A stretch of 64,000 nt of DNA from Aquabacterium humicola (GTDB lineage: Bacteria; Pseudomonadota; Gammaproteobacteria; Burkholderiales; Burkholderiaceae_C). The DNA lies in assembly GCF_030167915.1 (NCBI RefSeq), contig NZ_JARGNB010000013.1:1-64000 (forward strand), written 5' to 3'. This document shows positions 42,928 through 52,697 of the stretch, piece by piece. The translations under genes were made by a program, and so were the position numbers. The notes under the pieces are model-generated. The model searched no databases, was not told where the DNA came from, and was given only the letters and a program-made list of their open reading frames with translations. Each line of letters starts with the position of its first letter. Positions within the stretch are counted from its first letter, which is position 1.

Positions 42928-45691
42928 AACCCAAGCAAAGGAAGCGGTTCAAGCCTACGCCAACGACACGCTGACGACGGATCTCGAGCCGCTGTCCGAG
43001 TTCGTGCCTCGTTTCGTCGAACCTGCCTTCTGGGCTGCCCTGGTCGACTCTGCTTCCGACATGTTTCCAGCGCCACCGGCACGGCTGCCGGCGCTCAGCC
43101 TGGTGGTCGCGGAGGATCCCTTGCTCGGCCTCGCGGCGGCGGCTGTGTACAGCTTGCCTGAGATACACATTCCCATCGTCGGAGGCAGGCAGCGGCGGCT
43201 TCGCCGCATCGACCGGCTGTCGGACGCCGTAAGCATGCACCACGAACTCCGCAGCTTCGTGCGCGAGTGCCGCGGCCTGCCACGGCGCGAGACGGCATCG
43301 CTGATGCTGGCATGGGACGCACGTGATCCACTCGGCAGGCGCGACGCGATCGCCGCCGAACTCGCCAGTGTTCCGTCGCTCAATGGCGGGGTGGTGTGCC
43401 TGTGCGACCGGCGCAAGAACGCGACGCCCATGGCGGGCGATCCGGACGTGCTGCTCGACGTCTCGGACGCGATCGGATTGGTCGCGGGTGCGCTGTGGCG
43501 ACTTGCGCTGCCCGATCTCGACCTCGCCGACCAGGACGAGGCCGAGCGCTGGCTGGACAGGCTGCTCCAGGAGCCCGACCTGACCCTCGAGCGGGTGATC
43601 TCCGGGCTCAGCACGCCCTCGCACGGCGATTTCCTGCGCCATGCGCAACGGCTGAGGACGAACGCATTGCCCGAGGTCGCCGATGGCTTCAAGCGCTACG
43701 TGATGAGTCCGACAGAGGATCGGCCGCGGCATGCAGCCAGCCTTTTCCTTGTCTCCCACTTCTCGCACCTGTCCCCCCGCCAATTCATCGAGCTCGGCGA
43801 CGCACTGGTCATGCACACGCCGAAGGGCCGCCCAGCGCGAGCCGAGGCCGCTGCGCCGGGCCTGCTTACCGACCAGGTCCTGGCCGACTGCAACATCATG
43901 TTCGCGCCAAGCACGCGCGGCGAAATGTCCGCCATGCTGGCATCGGCCGGCGGAGGGCACGACGATGCCAAAGGTGGCGGAGGCCCCGGCCGCGCCGAGC
44001 AACTGCGCTGGCTCTTCGAGCGGCGTGCGCCGCTGCTTCGCGAGCGCTACCTCCGCTTCCTGGCCAACAGCCTCACGCTGGGGCACGCGTCGTGGCCGAT
44101 CGCGCGGGACTTCATCCGTCACGAAGCGAAGGCGCTGCGTTCGGCTGCAGGGAACGAGGACGCACATACCCTCGAGGAGCGCCTGCGCCGCGCGGTGTAC
44201 GGCGACGCCCCGGCGGCAGCGGGCGACACGCCGGGCGAAGCTGCGGGATGGCAGGAGGCTGCACGCCGCGTCGAAGTGTTCGACCGGGCGCTCGATCGCG
44301 TTCCGGCGCTGCTCGATGAACTGGCGGGCTCGTCATCGGACGATCGCCTGCTCGAGTCGGTGCGGACCCTATGCTCGCCGGATCCGACCCGCTCGGGCTT
44401 CGTTCCCGAGGACGTGCAGCGGCTCGGGAGCGCGTGGCTGTTCTGGCTGCTCTACGTGCACTACGTCGGCCGGGTCAGGTTGCGCGACTTCCCTGGCCTG
44501 TTCCAGAGCGACCCCGGCGCGCAGAAGGGGCGCAGTGCCTGCGTACGAGCGCTCTTTGACATCCTCCATCCGCTCGAGCAGGGCCGCGATCGCAGGCACC
44601 TGGACAACTTCGATCGCCCCGACCTGCTCGTCTGGCTGCTCAACGACATCGCTCAGGAAGCTCCGCGAATCGCCAACGATACGGCCGAAATCGCGCGCGA
44701 TACCCTGCTGACCGAGACGTGGATGCACTACCTGCGCCGGACGGTCCGCGGGACCCGCTGGGTCGATGTCGCCGACTGGGAGTCGCTCATGCGGCCGCTG
44801 GCGCAACTGCAGGGCAATTCGGCGCCGACCGACCTGGCGATGGCGCGCCTGCTGCTGGCGGGCGACCGGCCTTTCAGTGCCGACTGGATCCGCCAGGCCC
44901 GCCTGCGCGGACACGACGGCGCTGCCGGGAAATCGAGCGCGGCGAGCGATGCGAACGAAAACGGTCGCGCGCTGTTCGACCTCGGGCAACTGATCATCGA
45001 TGCCGTCGTGGGCAGCGCCGCCTTCGGGGACCTCGACATCCTGGCGATCGACATCTGGCTGTTTGCCGCGATGCGCCAGCGGGGCAGCGACATATCCGCC
45101 TACTCGTTCGGCTACGCGCCCTTCTGGTGGCGCTATGTCGGGCATCCGACCAGCCTGGACGAGGAGGTCGGCGCCGCGTTCGAGGAAGCGGTCGATCCGG
45201 TGTTCGACATGTTTCCCGTGGTGGCGATGATGGCTGCGACGCACGCGCCCCCGCCTGCGCCGGGCGGGCATGCATTCGTGTTCTCGCCCGCGCTTCGCGA
45301 CTGGCTGGTCGAGATCCCGCGTCATGCCGCCAAGTCACCGGCGCAGGTACTGCTCGACCGCGTCCGGGCCTGCTTCGACTTCCAGAAGGTCTGGCGGCAA
45401 GCGCACGAGCAATTGCGGTTGAGGGGCGTGGACTGGTCCGCTGCCAAGGCCGCCATGGAGGATCGCACGGCAGCACTTCACGGGTTCGCGCGGATGCTTG
45501 AGCCACTTGCAGGTGCCAGCCGCCCGCGCGCATTGGCGACGGCACCACCGGCCGGCGCAGACCCGGCGGCCGGTTCCGCCAGTGCTGCACCCGCGACGCC
45601 AATGGCCCCTGCGGCCCCGTCGTCCGCCGCACCGGCGGTGGCGGCGGCCGGCGCAGCCGCCGGGCCGGCAGTCGCGGCGCCCAAGGGTTGA
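42920..45691 (+). CDS. Uncharacterised 923-residue protein in the TIR operon
   Basis: No family is recognised. The GTG start is supported by AGGAGG eight bases upstream and overlaps the TIR gene's stop by eight bases. The N-terminal 180 residues look alpha/beta (SLVVAEDPLLGLAAAAVYSL; SLMLAWDARDP; SLNGGVVCLCDRR), somewhat like a nucleotide-binding or protease-like fold. The rest is mainly helical with conserved-looking Trp/Arg clusters (LFWLLYVHYVGRVRLRDFPG; SFGYAPFWWRYVGHPTS). The C-terminal 50 residues are an Ala/Pro tail. No membrane segment is clear. Tight coupling to a TIR enzyme suggests a sensor, scaffold or inhibitor of it. Confidence 0.75.
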   Translation: MAETQAKEAVQAYANDTLTTDLEPLSEFVPRFVEPAFWAALVDSASDMFPAPPARLPALSLVVAEDPLLGLAAAAVYSLPEIHIPIVGGRQRRLRRIDRLSDAVSMHHELRSFVRECRGLPRRETASLMLAWDARDPLGRRDAIAAELASVPSLNGGVVCLCDRRKNATPMAGDPDVLLDVSDAIGLVAGALWRLALPDLDLADQDEAERWLDRLLQEPDLTLERVISGLSTPSHGDFLRHAQRLRTNALPEVADGFKRYVMSPTEDRPRHAASLFLVSHFSHLSPRQFIELGDALVMHTPKGRPARAEAAAPGLLTDQVLADCNIMFAPSTRGEMSAMLASAGGGHDDAKGGGGPGRAEQLRWLFERRAPLLRERYLRFLANSLTLGHASWPIARDFIRHEAKALRSAAGNEDAHTLEERLRRAVYGDAPAAAGDTPGEAAGWQEAARRVEVFDRALDRVPALLDELAGSSSDDRLLESVRTLCSPDPTRSGFVPEDVQRLGSAWLFWLLYVHYVGRVRLRDFPGLFQSDPGAQKGRSACVRALFDILHPLEQGRDRRHLDNFDRPDLLVWLLNDIAQEAPRIANDTAEIARDTLLTETWMHYLRRTVRGTRWVDVADWESLMRPLAQLQGNSAPTDLAMARLLLAGDRPFSADWIRQARLRGHDGAAGKSSAASDANENGRALFDLGQLIIDAVVGSAAFGDLDILAIDIWLFAAMRQRGSDISAYSFGYAPFWWRYVGHPTSLDEEVGAAFEEAVDPVFDMFPVVAMMAATHAPPPAPGGHAFVFSPALRDWLVEIPRHAAKSPAQVLLDRVRACFDFQKVWRQAHEQLRLRGVDWSAAKAAMEDRTAALHGFARMLEPLAGASRPRALATAPPAGADPAAGSASAAPATPMAPAAPSSAAPAVAAAGAAAGPAVAAPKG

Positions 45692-45717
45692 GACCGACAG
45701 CACACAGGATCGCATCC

Positions 45718-48054
45718 ATGAACATCGACGCACTGCTCGTTACGGTTCCCAAGGGACCCAAGCCGCTCGCGCTGCCGTCAGACCAGTTCGAGTTCACGAT
45801 CGATCGAGCGGCACGCAAGGTGCTCGGGTTCATGGCCTTGTTCGGCGCCGGCGAAACCTTGCGCGTGCAGGCGAACCGCCCGTTCGAGATCGATGTCGAC
45901 GTGACGCTGCCCGACATGACGATGCAAGTCGTCCGCAATGTCCCATGCAGGGCGCGCATCCAGGGCCAGGTCGACAACACGCAGGAAGCGGCGAGGCGCT
46001 TCGTCGAAACCGCGCTGGCCGCGGACTTCAAGTTCGAGCCGCTGGTTTCCCGGCTGCTCGAGACTGCACTGGGCGACTACGCCAAGACCATTCAGGGCGG
46101 GTTCGTGCACCACCTGCGCGAGACCGATGGCCACGAGCGGATGCAGCGCGCGCTCGTGATGGCATTCCGCGATGCCGGCTTCCCGGCCCAGCGCATCACG
46201 GTCGCGCCGGTCATGACGGACGTAAGACCGACGCTCAACTTCGACGACGCCAACGAACCGCTGCACGTGCGTTCGGTGGGCACGCTGGAAAGCCACCGCG
46301 TGGGCTACAAGGTGAGGCTTGCCTGGGGCACGACAGACGAACAGGCAGCGGGCCGGCTCACCTACGGTGGCAGCATCAGCGGCCGTAGCGAAGGCCCACG
46401 CCTATCGCATCCCGTGGTCGCCGGTCAAACGCAGCCGCTCGAGCACTGGCTGCGCATCTTGCTGGCCGAAGCGCTTTCGCGCGAGGAGTGGCCCGCAGTG
46501 GTGGCCGGCGACGCCCAGATGATCGAGCGCGTCTCGCGGACGGTGTCAAAGGCGCTCGGGGCCGGGACGGGACGAGTCGTCGACACGCTGATCGTCTTGC
46601 CAGTCATCGAACGCGACGGGTACGCGGAGTCAACGACGAAGTTCAACGCCCGCTATGCGATCACGGGCGTGCGTGGAGAAGGCATCGAGGTCGAGCATGC
46701 GATCCGCTTCACGCTCGTCGACCGCGACCGCTGGCAGGCGCAGGGCGCACCGGATCCGGCGGCGTTCATCAAGGCGCAGGTGGTCGAGGCGGCGAAGTCG
46801 TTCCTGATCGACAAGCGCTTCGAAGATGTCGTCGCCCTCTTCCTGCAGGGCAACAACGGCGAGAAGACGTTCCGCGATGGAATCGGTTCGCGCGTCGGCG
46901 CCTCGATCAAGGCGATCGGGCATCGACTCGACGCGGTGGCGACCATCCTGGCGATCCCGGAGATGGACTTCATCCACGGCCGCGCGTTGAAGCTCCCAGA
47001 GCGCACCTACGGCCTGGCCGATCCGCACGTTGAACCGGCGCTGCACATCGAAGCACGCGTGCAGGTGCGCCAGCACGAGGACGACGGCGCAATGTTCGCG
47101 CGGGCACTGGCGATGTTCAAGGACTTCGAGGCGCGCGTCGCAGCCGACATCGAGGAGACGGTGCGCGCCATGCTGCGAAACGTGAGCGCGTTGAGCTACT
47201 ACTCGTCACCCTACGTCAACGGTGTGCGGACGGTGCAGGACCCGGCAACGGGCGAGTGGCGTTCTCTCGCCGTCGACGACAGCCAGTTCCACGCCGACAT
47301 GCATGCGGCCATCAACGCCTCGCTGGCCCGCAAGTTCGGCCTTGAGGCGACCGAGTTCCGCCTCGTTCCTGGCGAGGATCGGTTGATCCAGCGGATGGGC
47401 GAGCTCAATCGGTCTTCGACGACGTATCAGTTGGAGCTGGGATTCGGGCGTGGTGACGCGGAGACCACGATCACGCTGCGGGCGCTCGCCACGCTCTTCA
47501 TCGGATCGATCGCGCCAGAGCATTGGAGCAGCTTTCACCACAACGCCAACCGGCTCACGCTGCAGGAGCACAAGGAGAAGATCCGCGCTGCGCTCGAGGA
47601 CACGCTGCGCCTCATGGAGGGGCTCATCGTCAATGCCGCTCCGGGCGAACTCCAGCGGCTGAACGTGAAGGAGCAGATCGTCCACCTCTTCACATCCCGC
47701 ATGAGCGAGGAGCTCGGCCTGGTGATCCGGCTGTTTCCGCTGCAGCTGACCATCGAGCGGCCGAACGCCGGCCAGATCGCTGCAATGGAAGTCGCCGCAT
47801 TGAAACTCGAGCTCGAGCGTCTCTTCGAGCGCCGCGCGGCGTTGGTGGAGGAAAACACCGGCTACGGTGGCGAGACACGCGCCGCGCTCACGGCGCGCAT
47901 CGGCGACGTCAAGCGTGAACTGGAGGCTGCCGGGAAGAGCCAGGATGCGACGTTGGAGCGCACACAGACCGTGCGCATCGAGCAGGATCCGCGTACCGGC
48001 CGGCTCGTCGACGCCAGCGCGGAGAAGGCGCCGGCATCTCTGCCGCCACATTGA
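45718..48054 (+). CDS. Uncharacterised 778-residue protein, SPFH/band-7-like features
   Basis: Starts 26 bp after the previous gene. Residues about 40-170 (LRVQANRPFEIDVDVTLPDM.., RRFVETALAADFKFEPLVSR, LVMAFRDAGFPAQRITVAPV) follow the alpha/beta-then-helical-arm pattern of SPFH/band-7 proteins, and a second such unit appears at about 295-480 (VEHAIRFTLVDRDRWQAQG..). There is no N-terminal membrane anchor. The C-terminal 80 residues are a charged coiled coil (AALKLELERLFERRAALVEE). SPFH proteins form membrane-associated rings, and several are linked to defence. The assignment is tentative. It ends 17 bp from the convergent kinase gene. Confidence 0.65.
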   Translation: MNIDALLVTVPKGPKPLALPSDQFEFTIDRAARKVLGFMALFGAGETLRVQANRPFEIDVDVTLPDMTMQVVRNVPCRARIQGQVDNTQEAARRFVETALAADFKFEPLVSRLLETALGDYAKTIQGGFVHHLRETDGHERMQRALVMAFRDAGFPAQRITVAPVMTDVRPTLNFDDANEPLHVRSVGTLESHRVGYKVRLAWGTTDEQAAGRLTYGGSISGRSEGPRLSHPVVAGQTQPLEHWLRILLAEALSREEWPAVVAGDAQMIERVSRTVSKALGAGTGRVVDTLIVLPVIERDGYAESTTKFNARYAITGVRGEGIEVEHAIRFTLVDRDRWQAQGAPDPAAFIKAQVVEAAKSFLIDKRFEDVVALFLQGNNGEKTFRDGIGSRVGASIKAIGHRLDAVATILAIPEMDFIHGRALKLPERTYGLADPHVEPALHIEARVQVRQHEDDGAMFARALAMFKDFEARVAADIEETVRAMLRNVSALSYYSSPYVNGVRTVQDPATGEWRSLAVDDSQFHADMHAAINASLARKFGLEATEFRLVPGEDRLIQRMGELNRSSTTYQLELGFGRGDAETTITLRALATLFIGSIAPEHWSSFHHNANRLTLQEHKEKIRAALEDTLRLMEGLIVNAAPGELQRLNVKEQIVHLFTSRMSEELGLVIRLFPLQLTIERPNAGQIAAMEVAALKLELERLFERRAALVEENTGYGGETRAALTARIGDVKRELEAAGKSQDATLERTQTVRIEQDPRTGRLVDASAEKAPASLPPH

Positions 48055-48071
48055 GGTGCGACCGGCGGCAC

Positions 48072-50171
48072 TCAGTTGCGCCAGCGCGGCGGGTAGGCGC
48101 AGCCCTCGGTCGAGTCCTGGCCACGCTGCTGGATCCGCTGGAAGAGCCTGTCGATCGGAGCCTTCAATTCCTCGCCCAGGGCGGCCTGCTGCGCCAGCAC
48201 GGAGGCGCAAAGCCCGGCCAGGTTCGGTGTCGTCGCGAGTGCAACGTAGTAGGCGGCCAGGCTGTGGTCGGCTTTCCCCAGCTTGGCCAACGACGAGCCC
48301 AGCAACTGCCAGTCGGCGCCACGTCCGGTGTCCGTCGCGCCGTTACGCGGCAGGCTCAACGCGTAGACGGCCACGAGGTTCGCCTCGGCGGCGTTTCCCT
48401 TGCGGGCGAGGAAATAGCCCATGTTGCCCGCAATCTCGCGGTCGTAGGGGTCGAGCGCCACCGCAGCGGCCTCCAGCGCGAATGCGCGCGCCGGGTCGGA
48501 ACCCTGCGCCAACGCCTCGGTGTTCAGCTGGCGGGCGGCGACGCGGAACCGGGTCCATCCGTTGTAGTGCTGATCCCACGCGATCTGGCGTAGCGCGGCT
48601 TGCGCGCTCGCCAAGGTCTGTGCATCGTCGCCCGCCCAGGCGGCCTTCAGCACCGCGAGGAGTTCGTCCTGCTGGCGTTTTGCCACGTCGCTGATGGCAC
48701 GTTCCACGATGCGCCATCGGGCCTGCAATGCGTCGGCCTGGCCGGCATCGGACATCGATCGCGCGAGCGAAGCGTCGTCCGTGGAGGGCATTTCTCCCGT
48801 GGTTCGCGGTGGTGCAGGTTCAGGCGGCGCCGGGGCAAGTGGCGGTGGTGCGGGAATGGCAGGTTTCGGAGCCGGCACTCGCGCCGGCGCCCGCGTCGCC
48901 ACCGCCGGTGGCGCCGCCTCAGAAGCCTCAGGCACCTTCTCGCCTTGACGCGCCAGGATCACGCCGACCACGCCGATTCCTGCGAGCGCGTAGGCCCAGC
49001 GGCGGTCCTTCTTTGCCGGCGCGGCCGCGAGCGGCGGCAGTTCGGCAGGCGCGGAAGGCGGCGGAGGCGGCACGGGCGTCACCGTGTCGAGCGACTCCAG
49101 CCGACACTCAGGGCAACCCATTCCCGCGAAGTGGATGTGGAGCACATTGGCAGGCCGCCGCTCGCACTTGACGAAGACGCCTCCTTGCTGCTGCAGACGG
49201 TCGAAGTGGTCACGCCACTCTGCGGCACTTGGCCGCAATGAGGGCAGGCGAGACCCGAGTGCCCGGTCGAACATCGCACGCGTAGAGGCATCCCACAGGT
49301 CGCAGGTCGACGACGGCGCGGGCCTGATCGCCGGATCCGGCTCCTTGCCGTGGGGGTAGTAGCCGCGTTCGATCGACAGGTCGATGTTCCACTCGTCGAC
49401 ATCCCTGGTGGGAATGCCCTGGAACGGATGCAGGCCGTTGTCGAGCAGCCGGAACATCAACACAGCGAGTGCGAAGCAGTCCTGCCGGTCGTCGACCACG
49501 CTGCTTGCCGGCAGTGCGCCCTTCAGCAACTCGGGGGCAACGTACTCGGCGGAGTACGCGGAGGCAGGGAAGCGGCGTCCGTCGCGGCCGGCAATCGAGA
49601 AGCTGTCGTTGTCGACGAGGCAGACGATCCCGGTGTCCTTGAACAGGTAGATGTTCTGCGGCTTGATGTCGACGAAGTAGTGACGTTGCCGGTGAAGCTC
49701 GGCGATCGCCGCTGCCAGGTTGCGGCAGACCAGCAACCGTCTGGGCAGGCTGCGGTCGTCCGGCGACAGCAGCCGGTTGCCGTCCAGCAGCGACATGTAG
49801 CCGTGCAGCGTCACGGCGCGCTCGAGCGGAATCTCGGGCATCAGGAACCCGCAACAGCTGCCGCCGTCGTCCTCGACGACCGTCGCCGGCCAGGCGAACA
49901 GCGGCAGCGTCTGGCCATTCGCCTGGCCTGTTGCTCGCTCGGGTGGCGTCGCGATCATCGCTTCGAGCTTGGCTCTATCCGCGTGCGCGGCGCTGGCGCG
50001 ATTGTGGTAGATCTTCGCCACCTGGCCCGGCAGGCCGCGCACGCGGTACACATTGGCTTCGCCGCCGCGTCCGATCATCGGGTCGTCGAGGACGATCGGC
50101 GTGCGGCGTCCGGCGAGCGCTGCGTGGTAGGTGGTCAAGTGCGCGTCCTCAATGTTGGCGGCCGGATGCAT
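48072..50171 (-). CDS. Ser/Thr protein kinase with zinc-finger-like, membrane and TPR parts
   Basis: A 699-residue protein. The kinase domain (30-290) shows the Gly-rich loop IGRGGEA (33-39), Lys53 (VAKIYH), the catalytic segment YFVDIKPQN (Asp168, Lys170, Asn173) and VDNDSF (187-191) replacing DFG. The HRD histidine is missing, as in TerY-P-type kinases. After it, CERR..GCPEC could be a small zinc ribbon. A membrane segment lies near 385-405 (RRWAYALAGIGVVGVILA), followed by a Pro-rich linker and helical TPR-like repeats (ALDPYDREIAGNMGYFLARK). Its start overlaps the end of the PP2C gene by 23 bp. With the vWA and PP2C genes it forms a vWA-phosphatase-kinase triad. Confidence 0.8.
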   Translation of the reverse strand: MHPAANIEDAHLTTYHAALAGRRTPIVLDDPMIGRGGEANVYRVRGLPGQVAKIYHNRASAAHADRAKLEAMIATPPERATGQANGQTLPLFAWPATVVEDDGGSCCGFLMPEIPLERAVTLHGYMSLLDGNRLLSPDDRSLPRRLLVCRNLAAAIAELHRQRHYFVDIKPQNIYLFKDTGIVCLVDNDSFSIAGRDGRRFPASAYSAEYVAPELLKGALPASSVVDDRQDCFALAVLMFRLLDNGLHPFQGIPTRDVDEWNIDLSIERGYYPHGKEPDPAIRPAPSSTCDLWDASTRAMFDRALGSRLPSLRPSAAEWRDHFDRLQQQGGVFVKCERRPANVLHIHFAGMGCPECRLESLDTVTPVPPPPPSAPAELPPLAAAPAKKDRRWAYALAGIGVVGVILARQGEKVPEASEAAPPAVATRAPARVPAPKPAIPAPPPLAPAPPEPAPPRTTGEMPSTDDASLARSMSDAGQADALQARWRIVERAISDVAKRQQDELLAVLKAAWAGDDAQTLASAQAALRQIAWDQHYNGWTRFRVAARQLNTEALAQGSDPARAFALEAAAVALDPYDREIAGNMGYFLARKGNAAEANLVAVYALSLPRNGATDTGRGADWQLLGSSLAKLGKADHSLAAYYVALATTPNLAGLCASVLAQQAALGEELKAPIDRLFQRIQQRGQDSTEGCAYPPRWRN

Positions 50172-51570
50172 CCGGGCGGATGGCTTGTGCGTCGGCAGCA
50201 CGTGGAACAGCGGACGGGTGGCGACCGGCCACCGGGACGGACGCCGTCGGGGCGGCTGCAGTTGCCGCCCGCACACCCGGCTCCACTGGTGCGCTCGCGG
50301 CCTCGCGGATCGCTTCGCCACCGAAAGGCGGCGATGGGTGGCTCGCCGCCACTGAGGACGAGGACGGACCCGACACACCCGACGCCGCCGGGGCTGCGCC
50401 GGTCGAGGCCACGGTCGGCGCCGATGCGGGCGCGGACGCCGCTTGCGGCTCGGTCCGGCCTGCAGCAAGCTCGCCAGGCTCATGCAGCCATATCGCATAG
50501 GCGGTGGTGAGTGCTGCGGCCAGAACCAGCGCGGCCCCGACCAGCGTCAGCACCGACGACAGCGGCGTGTCCGTTGTACCGACAGGTGCCTCCTCCACGG
50601 GTGCGAGGGCCCCCGCCGCCGGCCTGCTTGGCACTTCCGACCCTGACGCGTGGTCGCCCGGTGCCAAGGGGGCTGCCAGTTGCGGCATCGATGCGGGCGG
50701 GTCCTCGCCGAGGAAGAGCGGCAACCGCGCCAGGTTCCGGGCGTCATTGCGCAACAGCACGACCAGCGTCTTGTCGTCTCCAGTGATCGCGAAGGTCTGG
50801 CGATCGCCCAGCCAAGCGCTGACCGTGGCGTCGCGATCCGCCCGCCCCGGGGTTACGGCGAGCCGGCCGACGAGGTTTGACAGAAAGCCGCGAAAGACCT
50901 TCTTCCTTGTCATCGCGACGTCCATCGCGCCGTCGGTCATCAAGACGACGGCATCGGTTTGGGCGGGCAGCGGCGTCACGCGCAGGTGATCTCGCCAGTC
51001 GGGCTCAGTGACGAAGTGGGTTTCGTTGGCGTACTCGCCGCGGTCCGGTTCGTGCAAGACGGAACTGGCATCCGGAAAGAAGTCGACATGCCGATCCGCG
51101 CTGCCTGGCACCAAGGCGAAGCGGGTCGTCAGCGCGACGCTGTCGCCGATGCGCGCAATGAAGCCGACCGGCCCGGCGACCAGGCAGGCGACGAAGGTGC
51201 AATGGAAGTCTGACAGTGGAAACCCGGTCGCCGCGAGACGGGCACGCAAGTGGTCGACGGAGGCTTCGATCGTGTCACGGAATCCCGAAAGTTCCGGCCC
51301 ACCGCCGCGCCGAGAGTGCACGAACGTCCGCAGCCCGGCGGCGATGACCCGGCAGGCCTCGCGTGAACCGTCCGCTGCCCGCGGCGCGGTTCCAGCGCCG
51401 TCCGACACAATGGCGATCCACGCGTCGCCTTCGAGCACCCGTTCGATCGCGAAGTAGTCCTGGTTGGGCAGGCCGCCATCGATGTGTGACTTGCCGCATA
51501 CGCTCGCGCCCGTCGCCTGCCAGGCCGACGCGTCGTCGACCACCGCCGCTGGCGGGGAGGCCGCCGGCAC
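50149..51570 (-). CDS. PP2C-type protein phosphatase
   Basis: A 473-residue protein. The N-terminal 260 residues are a PP2C domain: LPNQDYFAIE (first metal Asp), WIAIVSDGAG, ARIGDSVALT, VVLMTDGAMDVAM and ITGDDKTLVVLL (last metal Asp). A membrane segment lies at about 335-355 (VLTLVGAALVLAAALTTAYA), then a long Ala/Ser/Pro tail, probably outside the cytoplasm. GTG 51570 overlaps the vWA gene's stop by one base (TAGTG); a GTG at 51588 is an alternative. It should dephosphorylate targets of the kinase encoded next, giving a matched on/off pair. Confidence 0.85.
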   Translation of the reverse strand: MPAASPPAAVVDDASAWQATGASVCGKSHIDGGLPNQDYFAIERVLEGDAWIAIVSDGAGTAPRAADGSREACRVIAAGLRTFVHSRRGGGPELSGFRDTIEASVDHLRARLAATGFPLSDFHCTFVACLVAGPVGFIARIGDSVALTTRFALVPGSADRHVDFFPDASSVLHEPDRGEYANETHFVTEPDWRDHLRVTPLPAQTDAVVLMTDGAMDVAMTRKKVFRGFLSNLVGRLAVTPGRADRDATVSAWLGDRQTFAITGDDKTLVVLLRNDARNLARLPLFLGEDPPASMPQLAAPLAPGDHASGSEVPSRPAAGALAPVEEAPVGTTDTPLSSVLTLVGAALVLAAALTTAYAIWLHEPGELAAGRTEPQAASAPASAPTVASTGAAPAASGVSGPSSSSVAASHPSPPFGGEAIREAASAPVEPGVRAATAAAPTASVPVAGRHPSAVPRAADAQAIRPDASGRQH

Positions 51571-52262
51571 TATCCGACCATGGCCCACGGATTGACTGCG
51601 GCGAGTTGCACCTGCTCACCCGGGCGCGACCGGCTGACGCTGGCTAGGCTGCTCGACAGCCATTGGAAGTACTCGCGAAAGCGCGCATCGGACATGCGCA
51701 TGGCCGGCGTCGACGAGAGTTGCTGCAGTGTGGGAAGGCTAGCGTCGGCGACGCCGATCGGATAGATGATGCACCGCCGTGCGGCCTCCGCCGCCCGACA
51801 GTCCTGCACGGCGGCGAGCCATTCGTTCTCCTCGTCGGTCGGCTCGCCGTCCGACATGACCATGATCCACGGCCGCGTATATCCGATACCGTTGCGCTGC
51901 AGCGTCTGCTTCTGCCGGGCGACGTGGTCGAGGGCAAGCCTCATCCCCTTGCCGAGCGGCGTCTTCCCGCCGGTCGTGAGCTTCGGCGCCTGGAAATGCG
52001 CGGCGTCGGTCCAGTCCATCAACAGGTGGGCGTCGGCCGTGGGCCCGCCCACGACGACGATCGCAATTTGCACGCGCTGCGCGGCCGTCTCGTCGGCAAG
52101 GAGTTCGCGCTGCAGCAGCCCCAGGCCATCGTTCAGTTCATCAATGCGGCTGCGCTTAGTCTCGCTGACGGTCTCGGACATCGATCCGGACGCATCCAGC
52201 ACGAGCATGCAGGGAGTTCGCTGCGACGGGTTGCGGTGATATTGCGGGGCGAAGTCGCTCAT
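51570..52262 (-). CDS. TerY-like vWA-domain protein
   Basis: A 230-residue protein that is essentially one von Willebrand A domain. MIDAS residues are Asp23-x-Ser25-x-Ser27 (VLDASGSMSE), the Thr in TTGGKTPLGKGM and the Asp in VMSDGEPTDEE. The TTGGKTPLG segment and the size match TerY-type proteins of tellurium-resistance and TerY-P modules. It is the first gene of a leftward operon with PP2C phosphatase and kinase genes; in known triads it is thought to act as the metal-dependent scaffold. The 435 bp upstream should contain the promoter. Confidence 0.9.
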   Translation of the reverse strand: MSDFAPQYHRNPSQRTPCMLVLDASGSMSETVSETKRSRIDELNDGLGLLQRELLADETAAQRVQIAIVVVGGPTADAHLLMDWTDAAHFQAPKLTTGGKTPLGKGMRLALDHVARQKQTLQRNGIGYTRPWIMVMSDGEPTDEENEWLAAVQDCRAAEAARRCIIYPIGVADASLPTLQQLSSTPAMRMSDARFREYFQWLSSSLASVSRSRPGEQVQLAAVNPWAMVG

Positions 52263-52697
52263 GTGGTTTGAACTCCCTACGACATGGACGCGCCGCGTAC
52301 AGCCGGGGGCGATCTACGTGGCAGGTTGTCGGTCCTCGATGATCGAATCTTCTTCGACGCAGCAGGTGCAAACAACCCGAGACTTCGGCCCATGGCACCA
52401 AGCCGGCCACAGGCGGGAACCGACCTGCTCTGCGAGAGGCAGTGCCTTCCAAGTAGAACGTGCAGCAGGTATGCCGTCAATCATCAATTCTGCGGACGGG
52501 CACCACCGGCGCATCGGGGATCCGTCCCTCGGCCGCATGCGACATCGTTTCCGGCCTGTGGACGCCTGCTGGCGACCGTGCCCCGATCACTCGAGGTGCC
52601 CGGCTGCTCAGGCGGCTCTGGACGCAGCTGGAAAGCCTCGATCGACCCGGCACGCGTACGCGATGGCGCGGATCTCGCCGCGCAAGAGCGGGCAGCA
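52263..52697. other. Intergenic region
   Basis: About 435 bp between two leftward operons. Open frames are short and have no start signal. It should contain the vWA operon promoter and the end of the DUF1173 transcript. No hairpin with a T-tract was found. Confidence 0.35.
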
